Shown here: one piece after another, positions 23,201 to 31,916 of the stretch
How positions within the stretch are numbered: the stretch's first letter is position 1
Layout: every line of letters begins with the position of its first letter
Source: Scolanthus callimorphus
Taxonomy: Eukaryota > Cnidaria > Anthozoa > Actiniaria > Edwardsiidae
Assembly (NCBI GenBank): GCA_033964015.1
Contig: JAWWUD010000059.1
Location: 124,001-188,000 of the forward strand
DNA: 64,000 nucleotides
Direction of reading: 5' to 3'
Translations under genes and position numbers: made by a program
Notes under the pieces: model-generated
The model's database searches: none
What the model saw: only the letters and a program-made list of their open reading frames with translations
Told to the model about the DNA's origin: nothing

Positions 23201-24280
23201 TTATAAGCGCCCGAGCAACGATTGAAGCTCACGTTTAGAATATTGAGAAAGTGGTTTCCATAGATCCAGTTCAGTCTGCAAGTCCTGCAGCCTTTGCTGT
23301 GGTACGCGCATTGACATTTCATAAGAATCAAATTCGATGCCGAGACAGATCATGGTAGTAGAAGGTTGATAGTCTTCCGGTGAGGACTGAAGCCCTAGTT
23401 CGTCGAAAATAAACTGTAGGGTGTCAAAAGCTTGTCGAGCTTGTGACGATGTATCCGCGCCGTAAAAATCGTCTAAGTACACGTCTGCGGTAGACCCGAA
23501 CTGTTTAAAGATGTAAATAACGGCAGAAGTCGTGCGCTGGCAACAGAGTGCGCTCGATCGCAAACCAAAAGGGCACCGTAGATCAAAGTATAAGTCTCCC
23601 TCGAAAGAAAACCCCAATAAGTTGTAATCTCGCGGGTCTACCGGTATCTGACGATAAGCACGTTTAAAGTCTTTCTTGTAAAGTAAACAGCCCTTTCCGT
23701 GCGTAACAATGAACTGACAAAGTCGGTCAATGCCTGGTAGGCGTAGTTTGTAAGGTTCGTCAAGATATTTGTCGGAATCGATGCCACTTTTTACTGAATG
23801 ACCCCTTGGGAAACTTAAATCCATCACAACTCGTCGGGTGTGCGAGTCCCGTTTAGGTACAGTTTGGAGGGGCGAGCAAATAAATGGTATATCCAGAGGG
23901 TTAACAGAGAACGGGCCTGCTATGGCACCGTATTTGATTTCCGTGACAATATACTTGTGAACATGTTCGCGGTATTGATCGGCTGACGGATGGTTGTGCA
24001 TCGTAGAAACTGGTAACTGGTCGGCCGAGTAATTAATCGGCCAACCATACCGCAAAAACAAAGCCACTTGCGAGTCCTGATAGTCGTTCAAGTAATACTC
24101 CCATGCATGTAAATGTAAGGGTGTGGAAACAGTAAGTTGGGCTCCGAAGGCGTTCGGGAGATTATACTTTGAAGCCAACATATGTTGTATAATAGCTGTC
24201 GTAATAAAAGCTGGTTGAAGGCTGGTAGAGTGTTTATTGTCGTGCAAATCCTCGCGAAGGCGAGAGGCGTCGACATACAG
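23201..24280 (-). CDS. Ngaro reverse transcriptase
   Basis: Read directly after the gag TGA in the same frame. RT motifs: FICSPLQTVPKRDS and RRVVMDLSFPRG, YKKDFKRAYRQIPVDP (motif A Asp), CPFGLRSSALCCQRT (motif B), YLDDFYGA (catalytic motif C), then the thumb region CLGIEFDS. It makes cDNA from element RNA. The in-frame TAA after LLGRL (23201) interrupts what should be one RT-RNase H protein, so at best a truncated RT is made. Confidence 0.9.
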   Translation of the reverse strand: MYVDASRLREDLHDNKHSTSLQPAFITTAIIQHMLASKYNLPNAFGAQLTVSTPLHLHAWEYYLNDYQDSQVALFLRYGWPINYSADQLPVSTMHNHPSADQYREHVHKYIVTEIKYGAIAGPFSVNPLDIPFICSPLQTVPKRDSHTRRVVMDLSFPRGHSVKSGIDSDKYLDEPYKLRLPGIDRLCQFIVTHGKGCLLYKKDFKRAYRQIPVDPRDYNLLGFSFEGDLYFDLRCPFGLRSSALCCQRTTSAVIYIFKQFGSTADVYLDDFYGADTSSQARQAFDTLQFIFDELGLQSSPEDYQPSTTMICLGIEFDSYEMSMRVPQQRLQDLQTELDLWKPLSQYSKRELQSLLGRL

Positions 24281-25207
24281 TCACGCATCCTGTGAGTCGA
24301 AGTTATGATCCGGAATCTGAGCTCGCCTCTTAGGACATTGAAGCATGGGATGTGCCTTGGTGCACACACGACACTTGTGTGCATTTGCGTAGGTTTGCGC
24401 TGTGTTGTCGCAAGGGCAAGCTCCGGTGTAGCTCCATTGGCGGCAGCCTTTAGATTGAGGAGGGCGGTCATTCGCAGATGATCCGGAGTTGCCCTGATTG
24501 CTAAAATTGTGATTTGCTTTGGTTGTCGGGTGCTGGCGAAGGTCAGAGTGGCGGAAGAAAGTGATCGCCATATCCCGAATCGCCGCGAACTCGCTAAATT
24601 CCAGACGACGCGACTCTACTTGCTTTGCAATTCGCATGTAAAAGCTGCGCACGCTCTTCCAGGTGTAGCTGGAAGCTTTGATCATAAGGGGCTCGAGGAG
24701 CTCCAACATGGCGTCTTTTCGCCGGGTGTCGTATGGCTTTATCATTGCGATGAAACCCGCCAAGAAGTCCGCCATGTCGAGCTTCTCGAACTCGGAGGGC
24801 GCACCTGTGGGGGAAAACTCATGGGGCCAGTCGATGATGCGTTTTCGGCGATCTTTTGGGGCTGTCTCGCCATTCCCGTTTGCTGCTGAGGGCAGCTGTG
24901 ACAAGTCCTCCGCTTGTTTCAATTGAAGCACCTCCAGTTCCAAGGCTAGCTTGTCGTACTGGAGCTGAGCCAGGCGCAACTCGTCTGCTACTGTTGGAGC
25001 GACCGGAGATAGCGAGCTGGGAACTTGAAGAGAGCTTGTGGTCGGGGGTAGAGTGCTTGCCTGCTGTGAATGGCTTGATGAGTCCAGTTCCCTTTTGAGT
25101 TTTGCTATCTCTGAAACAGCGATAGCAAGCTCCCGGTCTTCGGGGTGGTGCCTAGAGGCGAGACGTGAAGAACGCCTAACTTGAGTTTGTCCATGAGACG
25201 CAGCCAT
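24281..25207 (-). CDS. Ngaro Gag-like protein
   Basis: 308 aa starting from ATG at 25207. A coiled-coil-like N-terminal part (ELAIAVSEIAKLKRELDSS; LRLAQLQYDKLALELEVLQLK) is followed by RKRIIDWPHEFSP, a helical core (FEKLDMADFLAGFIAMI; RKDAMLELLEPLMIKA) and a Cys/His-rich C-terminus (CRQWSYTGACPCDN; CRVCTKAHPMLQC) that probably binds RNA. This is the usual Gag of Ngaro/DIRS elements. It ends SQDA-TGA-CTG, in frame with RT. Confidence 0.85.
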   Translation of the reverse strand: MAASHGQTQVRRSSRLASRHHPEDRELAIAVSEIAKLKRELDSSSHSQQASTLPPTTSSLQVPSSLSPVAPTVADELRLAQLQYDKLALELEVLQLKQAEDLSQLPSAANGNGETAPKDRRKRIIDWPHEFSPTGAPSEFEKLDMADFLAGFIAMIKPYDTRRKDAMLELLEPLMIKASSYTWKSVRSFYMRIAKQVESRRLEFSEFAAIRDMAITFFRHSDLRQHPTTKANHNFSNQGNSGSSANDRPPQSKGCRQWSYTGACPCDNTAQTYANAHKCRVCTKAHPMLQCPKRRAQIPDHNFDSQDA

Positions 25208-25241
25208 GCTGAGGTGTGTTAGCGAGAAATATGCGGGCGGC

Positions 25242-25354
25242 TAGCAACACGTAGAGATTATGACTGAGTTACGTGACCCCGTCAAGGTCTTAAATACGTT
25301 ACAATATGACGTCATTCAAACAATTAAACATTATCACTATGGTAATCATTAACC
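25242..25354 (-). repeat. Ngaro A1 repeat
   Basis: Uninterrupted 113 bp terminal repeat 35 bp upstream of the gag start. It equals A2 (17393-17444 plus 21237-21301) with the TTAA once, at 25290-25293. It probably holds the element promoter. Confidence 0.9.
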
Positions 25355-26124
25355 GTTTACATTTTCATTTTCAAAGAGGAGAGCACCCCAAGGTCAAAAT
25401 CGTAAATGGTTTAATGTACAACACCGCCGTTGAATGGTAATAGATCTGTACCTGTATTTTGGTCCCAAGATCGTCTGTGGTAGTTCCTGGAGCCTTGTCA
25501 GATTCCTATCACGGGACGGGACATCCACGGCAACTGGGAGCAGAACTGGATAACCGTCAGTGAAGACTTTAGGGCTGTGAAGTCGTACACCGCCGCAGTA
25601 AGGGATAGGAGATCTTGAAAAACAAAGATGTGAAAGGGGCGGCTCTTAGGAGGGCGGTTTCTAATAATCGAGTAGGGTTGCCATTCATGGGTTGCAACCA
25701 TTCCTTTGTGAAGTTATCTACAAAAGCGCGGCGGCCATGCTGGTGCCCTGAACAAAGGGAACTAATGAACCTTCTTTTGTTCTATACCACCAGGATAGCC
25801 CCCAGTGACGTCACATGCAACCCAAGAATAATATTTCGACGCACAGACGGCTTCAAAAGTAGGCCATTTTTTGTAAAGCATTATAGTAGTAAGATTTTCT
25901 CGGGCATTTTCACCAAAGAAGTGTTACATGTTAAAACGCGTTTTCACATAAAAACTGAATTTTACTTGCGAAGTAGCAGAGGTACTCAGAATCAACAAAT
26001 CAAATAGTTACCCAGTTAATTTATCGATATCCATGTATACGACATCTGCCTCTTTCGCTGGTACAACGCCAGGAAACCTCTCTCCGCATTGTCCGTGACA
26101 CTTTGTCTGGGCTAGACAGCTCGA
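25355..26124. other. Non-coding stretch
   Basis: Flank of the Ngaro element. No supported gene; the frame at 25615-26007 has no recognisable domain. Confidence 0.35.
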
Positions 26125-27809
26125 CTAGTGAAGGGGGGCTTGAGCACACTCTTTCCGTGTCAGGTGACGGACAGTGAGGTGACTGACACTGTAGCTATGG
26201 AGATAGGTGAAGTGTTTCAAGAAAAGCGAATACTCATTCCCGTGAAAGTTAACTGTTTGGCTCTGCGACACTGAAAGTCCATTGATTTCTGCAAGCAACC
26301 ATTTCGCATCATTAAATTTCTCCTCGTGATACAGGTTGAGTAACTTCTGCAGATTAAGGCCAATGGAGGCGCTTTTCAGCATCTTGTTTCTGGTAAATGC
26401 CGAGTCATACAAGACGAGCCAGTTATCTACTGGACAAGTATTACTCATGTAAACTCTCTGGCCATTCACCGAGACAGAGCCTCCCCAACGTGGTACCACA
26501 CGAAGTTGCTTAACGGCCAATGGCTGCAGGGGCGCGCTTGAGCCCGTAGGATTGGTGACGGTCTGAGTGGAACCTATTGATGGTGCTGGGCAATTAGACA
26601 CCCTAGCTCCGACAGGTAGCTGGATGGTAGACCCAGTTGATGGCTTTTGGGAGTAAGCTGATGGGGTGCCGTTTGGTGCTGTCGGTCCAGCTCCTGGTAC
26701 TGGTTTCCGAGTCGAGACTACGGGTCCATTTGCTAGATTTGGGGAGGTATTTGACCCCTTCCTCCTTCTCTTGCGGACATGGTAGACTGCTGGCGCATAA
26801 CTTCCCTCCCAGTCAGCGTGATCGTACTGTAGGAGAGCAGACGTGCAAGAGCGGTCAACCTTTGTCCCCGTCTGCTTGTCATGCTTATATGCGAGGAAGT
26901 CGGGCCCAAAGATTTCAGTGAACAGGCTGTCGATCTTTACCACCCATCCTTTCTCTTCTTCTGACCACATGGCGTGTTCGCCTTTCTTCCAGCGACAACC
27001 CCGAAATGTGAAATCCCTCTTTCCTGCGGAAATAATGTCATACATAGTAACTATGTGGTAGACTTTGTTCCGTGAAAGAACGCCCTAGCGAAAAGATAGT
27101 AGCATATGCACGAACAAAATAATTACCTGCATTAATGCAGCCAGATGCCTCGCGGAACATGTAGCGTAGGTTCAACATGTGTGTAGCGTACCAATGAGTG
27201 AGTATCTGTTCCACTGTTGAGAGATAATATGGAAAATCAACTTAAATATCCCATCAACCACAGTATTGTTACTAGGGCACGAAATCACGAAAACAATATT
27301 TGGATGACTAAAGTATTTACGCCTGAAAACAAAACGTCTATCCTAGTATGTATCATAAGAGCATTGACAACTAGCTACCAAAACGTTTAACGTCAAGGTT
27401 AGAAGTAACAACCAATATCATTAGAAATTGTGCAGTATTCTCCGGTGAGCGGCCTTGAGCTTAGCTTTTTGGGTCAATAAAACGCTTAGTACAATCACTC
27501 ATTTTTGCAGTAAAGATTCTCTGGATATGGGGAACAGAGAAAAATAACAAAAGTGGAAGTAAATCGATGTTGTACATTAAAAACATACATACACGACTGT
27601 CCTGGTCCCGAGGCATCGTGGTTTGTTGCTTTGGAGAACAGACGTCTGTGCAACTTATGGGAGGCTTCGAAACCCTGTCCTGAATACTTGTTCAAGGAAC
27701 GAAATCTACGGATAAGCATACCGCTGTGGTCTATGGTCATGTGACCATAATCACCTGTTCCCAGATGCACGCCAAAGAGCTTTCTTAGCAGAAATCCCCA
27801 CTCTTTACA
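26125..27809 (-). CDS. Unrecognised gene, last three exons
   Basis: Exons 27809-27593, 27213-27127 and 27023-26125 join in phase with good GT-AG sites (donor gtatgt, then gtaatt; acceptors ctgttttgcag, ctctcaacag, atttccgcag). Exon 1 has HLGTGDYGHMTIDHSG and YSGQGFEASHKLHRRLF; exon 2 HWYATHMLNLRYMFREASG; exon 3 an aromatic segment (FRGCRWKKGEHAMW), a Pro/Ser/Thr-rich linker and a leucine-rich C-terminus, ending at TAG/TGA near 26125. Earlier exons should lie above 27809 but I could not place them. The first two exons look strongly constrained. I do not recognise the family, and a host-gene or domesticated-element origin is open. Confidence 0.6.
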
Positions 27810-27902
27810 CTGCAAAACAGCAAGCTACAACTATACAAACAATGCTATCCAATGAACATTGAAATAGTTAATGCATTCTAACAATAAAGAACCTTACCCC
27901 AT

Positions 27903-28360
27903 ACAAAAGAAACTTGATGTGTCATCTTAACAACAGCAAGGACGTCCGCTTACAAATTACAATAAAATATAAATCAATCATTAAAAATATCATCTATATC
28001 AAAATAGTTCAGAGAAAATTGATAAGAAGAATAAGTACATTTATGGACGAGATGCTGTTAATAACTGAATTAAAAGGTAAACGTTTCACGGAAAAGCTTT
28101 ATGTCACTGCCAAAAGATGTGTCATCTTAGCAGTCTGTTGCCAAAAGATGTGCCATCTTAACAACAGCAAGGACTTTACATTTCCTTGATTAGCACCTTG
28201 TTAGTTCCTTGAAATATCAATGAAAACACATTAAAGAAGGAAGAAATATGATTTGTTTGTAAACTTCCTAAAAGCTTCCGTCACTGCCAAAAGTTGCGCC
28301 ATCTTAGCAGCCTGTTGCAAAAAGATGTGTCATCTTAACAACAGCAAGGACTTCCGCTTT
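27903..28360. repeat. Degenerate tandem repeat, ~170 bp unit
   Basis: The core catcttaacaacagcaagga occurs at about 27922, 28153 and 28332. In the last two it is preceded by ccatcttagcag-c-tgttgc and cactgccaaaag. Spacing between the last two is ~170-180 bp. No coding role. Confidence 0.75.
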
Positions 28361-29446
28361 GGCGAGTTAAAATTAAATGTTACAAGAAAGTGATTAGTTA
28401 TATTCAATTATATGTGATTGGAGAAGGCATAGAGAATAGAGGTGTAAAACCATTTACGTGGTGGTGGTCCTGTGTGGACGTGTTTCTTCGTAGCTCCGCC
28501 GATCTAAAGAAATCTGTACTTAAACTGCTTAAATTCATCGTGAATTTACTCCTTGAACATCAAGATCGCCTATCAAGCGTTCATCGATTAGCAAGGCACA
28601 CTCTCAGTTTGATATTTTGACGTTGAGTGCTGGAAATTGCATCTCTATTCAAAAGACGAACAAGCACAGCGAGGAGACTGAAACAATACAGAAAAGCCTA
28701 CAGTGATTCTTTGAGTCCAATCTGTAAGAAGTATCTCATCCTTATTTTGTTTGCTACCTTTTTATTTATTTTGTTCTCTCTGCCATAATCCGGGCTTGAT
28801 ATTCTGTTCCGATCTGCCTATTCTGTACATTTAGTTTTCCCGCCAAAGTATTGTGTTGGAACTAAAATTGATTACTTTGTATAGTGATTGTTTTGGTTTG
28901 AGTCTTTTAACCAAGACCTATCCAGCTTTTGCAGCACTCTCTGCGAAGTGTATTTTGGTTCTCGCCCTTTCTTTCCTCAATTTCTTTATCCTTTATTTTC
29001 TTTTTCTTAACGGTAAATAATTTTTACCAACCAACTTAATTAAATCACTCAAGGTGTACATGGTCAGTCGGCCGTAAATGTTTGGCTGATTGAACTTACT
29101 TGATTTTGCATACATTTGCATTTGTACCAATATCTTTCTCGCGCACGCGCTCACCCAGACCTCGTGAGATCCTTGTCTGCTATTTTTTATATTACTATTA
29201 TTATTTTACTTCATTTTGTTTTTATCCAATAAATAATATAAAAATAATATTTACTATATATTGAAAGTGCATCAGGAAATCAAATAATTATATAAATTTT
29301 TAAAGCCATATATATATTATTGATAAAGAAAATTGTGTATAGTAATGTTGTTTATGAATTATTAGTAAATTAATGTGAAACAAGGAATACACGACATATT
29401 TCAACAACAAGTTGAGGGTAAATTTACAAACTACAAGTGGTGTGTC
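28361..29446. other. Non-coding stretch before the LINE
   Basis: AT-rich, with a C/T-rich tract at 28960-29010. The last few hundred bases may be the LINE 5' UTR, but no boundary is visible. Confidence 0.35.
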
Positions 29447-31657
29447 ATGAAAAATATACTCCGGTTCTTCTGTGTCTCTGCAGTGATCATCTCTCTCTCA
29501 CTCGGTTATCCTGGCAAACTTACGCTAGGTTTAACTGCTGACACCTCTTGTGAGAGTTCATCAAGACCAGACACATCAACATCGTTTTACTGGACTTTTC
29601 CTGTGGGGCCAGCGTTTTACCACAGGAAGCTCAAAAGGTCATTGAGTCCAATATCTTATTATTCAAATTCCACTGCAGCCCGGCAGGTCCTCTTACAAGG
29701 AGGAGACATTTCTGTTAACCCAGGCCCAACTGGTCATTTCAGTACTGGGTCACCATCACAGTCTTCCATCCCTGTCCGGATTACCCAGAGAGATGGCTTT
29801 TCTGATTCAAATTGTAATCGCTATCAAATTCCTACGAATCGGATGCAATGCATCCACGAGAGCAACAATGCTCTCAATCAATTGTCTCTTTGTTTATTAA
29901 ATGATCAATCTGTAAGAAACAAAATGAGAAATGAGATACCGGTGGTAATTTCAAAAAGATACACTAGTCAAAAACATCTGACTAGGAGTTCAAAACAGCC
30001 AATCTATAACCGGTCAAACCTTATCAGAATAAAAAAGGAGGAACCACTACTAAATAACGTCAGCTCTGGTAATGCAAGTTTATGCTTGTTAAATGCAAGG
30101 TCTATTAAGAGTAAATCATTTATTATTAAAGACTTTGTTGTTGATAATGGCATTGATATACTGGCAATCACAGAGACATGGCTGAAGGATGATATCTCTG
30201 CTCAGCTCACTGTGAACGATATCTGCCCAACTGGTTTTTTTCTCCACCATTTGCCCCGTATTGGTGGCAGGGGTGGAGGGGTAGCTCTCCTACATAAAAA
30301 ATGCTATAAACTGACTAAACTCTCCCCAGACATTTCTTATAAATCTTTTGAATTCACTGACTGCCAAATAAAGTATATGTCCAAAAGCTTAAGAGTTGTT
30401 GTTGTTTATCGCCCTCCTCCATCAAAAAAGAACAAGTTAAATGTTTCGAAGTTCTTGGTGGATTTCGGTTCTTTTTTAGAGCGGATAATCACTTCTACGA
30501 CCCCACTTATCATTACAGGGGATTTTAATTTTCATCTAGATAATGAAGAAGACCGATCCGCTAAACGCTTTAATGATCTTTTAGATACATTTAATCTAAA
30601 TCAGCATGTCGAAGGCTCCACCCATAAGAATGGTCACACCCTGGACCTAGTAATTACCAGAAAAGGCGAAGAGCCTGTGAGGAACGTCCATGTAACTGAC
30701 CCTGTGATATCAGACCACTCGGCAGTACACTGGGAGGTAGATTGTCTTAAGAAGCCCCGTCCTAAAAGGGAGCAGATAAAAAGGCGGAAAATGCAATCTA
30801 TTGATCACGACTGCTTTCGTAAAGACATTAAAAATTCCAATTTGTTCACAAAAACCTTTCATGATGTGTCCCAGTTTGCAAAGAGCTATGAGGATACACT
30901 TTCCTCTCTTCTTGATGAACATGCTCCTCTAGTCACGCGCACTGTAACTCTGAGACCTTCTGCTCCCTGGTACTCCGATGAGATCAGGGATGCTAAAAAA
31001 CACAGAAGAAAGTTTGAGCGCCTATGGCGTAAATCACCAATTACCATCCATCGCGAATTGTATGTTGAACAATGTGTTAAAGTCAATAAACTTATTTATG
31101 ACTCTAAAATGTCATTTTATGCAGATGCTATAAAAGAAAATGCTAACAATCAGCGTATCCTATTCTCCTCGATATCTAAAATGTTAAACTCTAAATCCTG
31201 CAAGAAGCTACCATCTCATGATTGTCCTAAAGAACTTGCAGAGAGATTTTCTACCTTTTTTGCTACTAAAGTCCAAACAATACGGAATAGCTTTCCCCCA
31301 ATACCTGAAAGTATGTTTCCTGAAGAAAAATGTTACTCCAATCAACTTCATGATTTTTATCTTACAACAGAAGAAGAACTGTCTCCTCTGCTTAAATCCA
31401 TGTGCAATAAGTCATGCGTGCTTGACCCAATTCCTGGGACCTTAATGAAAGATTGTTATACGACACTCCTGCCTGTAATAGCAAAATTCATCAACTTGTC
31501 ATTTGAAACAGCAATGGTTCCTGAAGGTCACAAAAAGTTTGTACTTAACCCTTCACTGAAGAAAGATTCTCTTGACCACGAAGATATTATTCTTATTATA
31601 TATCCATTTTTACCTAGATTAGTACATTATTATATATATATAATATTTTTTATATGA
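29447..31657 (+). CDS. LINE ORF2: 2A-like leader, endonuclease, truncated RT
   Basis: 736 aa from ATG 29447 (an upstream GTG in frame is less likely). Residues 1-23 resemble a signal peptide (FFCVSAVIISLSLG). Residues 82-95 read LLQGGDISVNPGPT, close to the 2A consensus D-x-E-x-NPGP but with S for E. The APE endonuclease is complete: LLNARSI, ITETWL, VVYRPP, ITGDFNFHLD, LDLVIT, SDHSAVHW. The RT starts (PLLKSMCNKS..LDPIPGTLM; VLNPSLKKDSLD) but stops after the first motifs, running into 3' UTR-like sequence. The element is an L2/CR1-like LINE with an internal deletion. Confidence 0.85.
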   Translation: MKNILRFFCVSAVIISLSLGYPGKLTLGLTADTSCESSSRPDTSTSFYWTFPVGPAFYHRKLKRSLSPISYYSNSTAARQVLLQGGDISVNPGPTGHFSTGSPSQSSIPVRITQRDGFSDSNCNRYQIPTNRMQCIHESNNALNQLSLCLLNDQSVRNKMRNEIPVVISKRYTSQKHLTRSSKQPIYNRSNLIRIKKEEPLLNNVSSGNASLCLLNARSIKSKSFIIKDFVVDNGIDILAITETWLKDDISAQLTVNDICPTGFFLHHLPRIGGRGGGVALLHKKCYKLTKLSPDISYKSFEFTDCQIKYMSKSLRVVVVYRPPPSKKNKLNVSKFLVDFGSFLERIITSTTPLIITGDFNFHLDNEEDRSAKRFNDLLDTFNLNQHVEGSTHKNGHTLDLVITRKGEEPVRNVHVTDPVISDHSAVHWEVDCLKKPRPKREQIKRRKMQSIDHDCFRKDIKNSNLFTKTFHDVSQFAKSYEDTLSSLLDEHAPLVTRTVTLRPSAPWYSDEIRDAKKHRRKFERLWRKSPITIHRELYVEQCVKVNKLIYDSKMSFYADAIKENANNQRILFSSISKMLNSKSCKKLPSHDCPKELAERFSTFFATKVQTIRNSFPPIPESMFPEEKCYSNQLHDFYLTTEEELSPLLKSMCNKSCVLDPIPGTLMKDCYTTLLPVIAKFINLSFETAMVPEGHKKFVLNPSLKKDSLDHEDIILIIYPFLPRLVHYYIYIIFFI

Positions 31658-31852
31658 CTAGTGTACTACTGCGTTTTAAAGTAAGTTTTTATTAGTAAGA
31701 TAATTTTTATATGCTCTCAGTTTTTAATAAATTGTCATTGTTATATGCCATTACTTTTATGATTATATAAACTATATTATTGTAAAGCGCCTTGGATCTA
31801 TAGGAGAAAGGCGCTATATAAGTCTATATTATTATTATTATTATTATTAAAA
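31658..31852 (+). repeat. LINE 3' tail with hairpin and ATT microsatellite
   Basis: gcgccttggatctataggag...aaggcgctatataagt at about 31789-31822 can pair (GCGCCTT/AAGGCGC), followed by (ATT)n to 31850. This is the short 3' end typical of CR1/L2-type LINEs, where the reverse transcriptase recognises the hairpin and a microsatellite replaces poly(A). It directly follows the deleted RT, so the whole RT core and C-terminus are missing. Confidence 0.8.
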
Positions 31853-31916
31853 CCTGTGTACAGATACCTTAATGTCATGTATGTCTATATGTACATCATC
31901 CTCCTCTTCAAAAACT

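Larger units (their letters stand above)
17254..25354 (-). mobile_element. Ngaro/DIRS-type tyrosine-recombinase retrotransposon
   Basis: Read on the minus strand the order is A1 (25354-25242), gag, RT, RNase H, tyrosine recombinase, B1 (21417-21301), A2 (21301-21237 plus 17444-17393) and B2 (17370-17254). A1/A2 and B1/B2 are near-identical pairs, which is the split direct repeat layout of Ngaro elements; there are no LTRs. The A2 repeat is split by the foldback element 17445-21236. Coding parts carry in-frame stops and one frameshift, so the copy is inactive. Confidence 0.9.

Noticed and set aside
27903..28360. Possible CRISPR-like or regulatory array
   Set aside because: The units are degenerate, ~170 bp and in a eukaryotic context; no spacer pattern.
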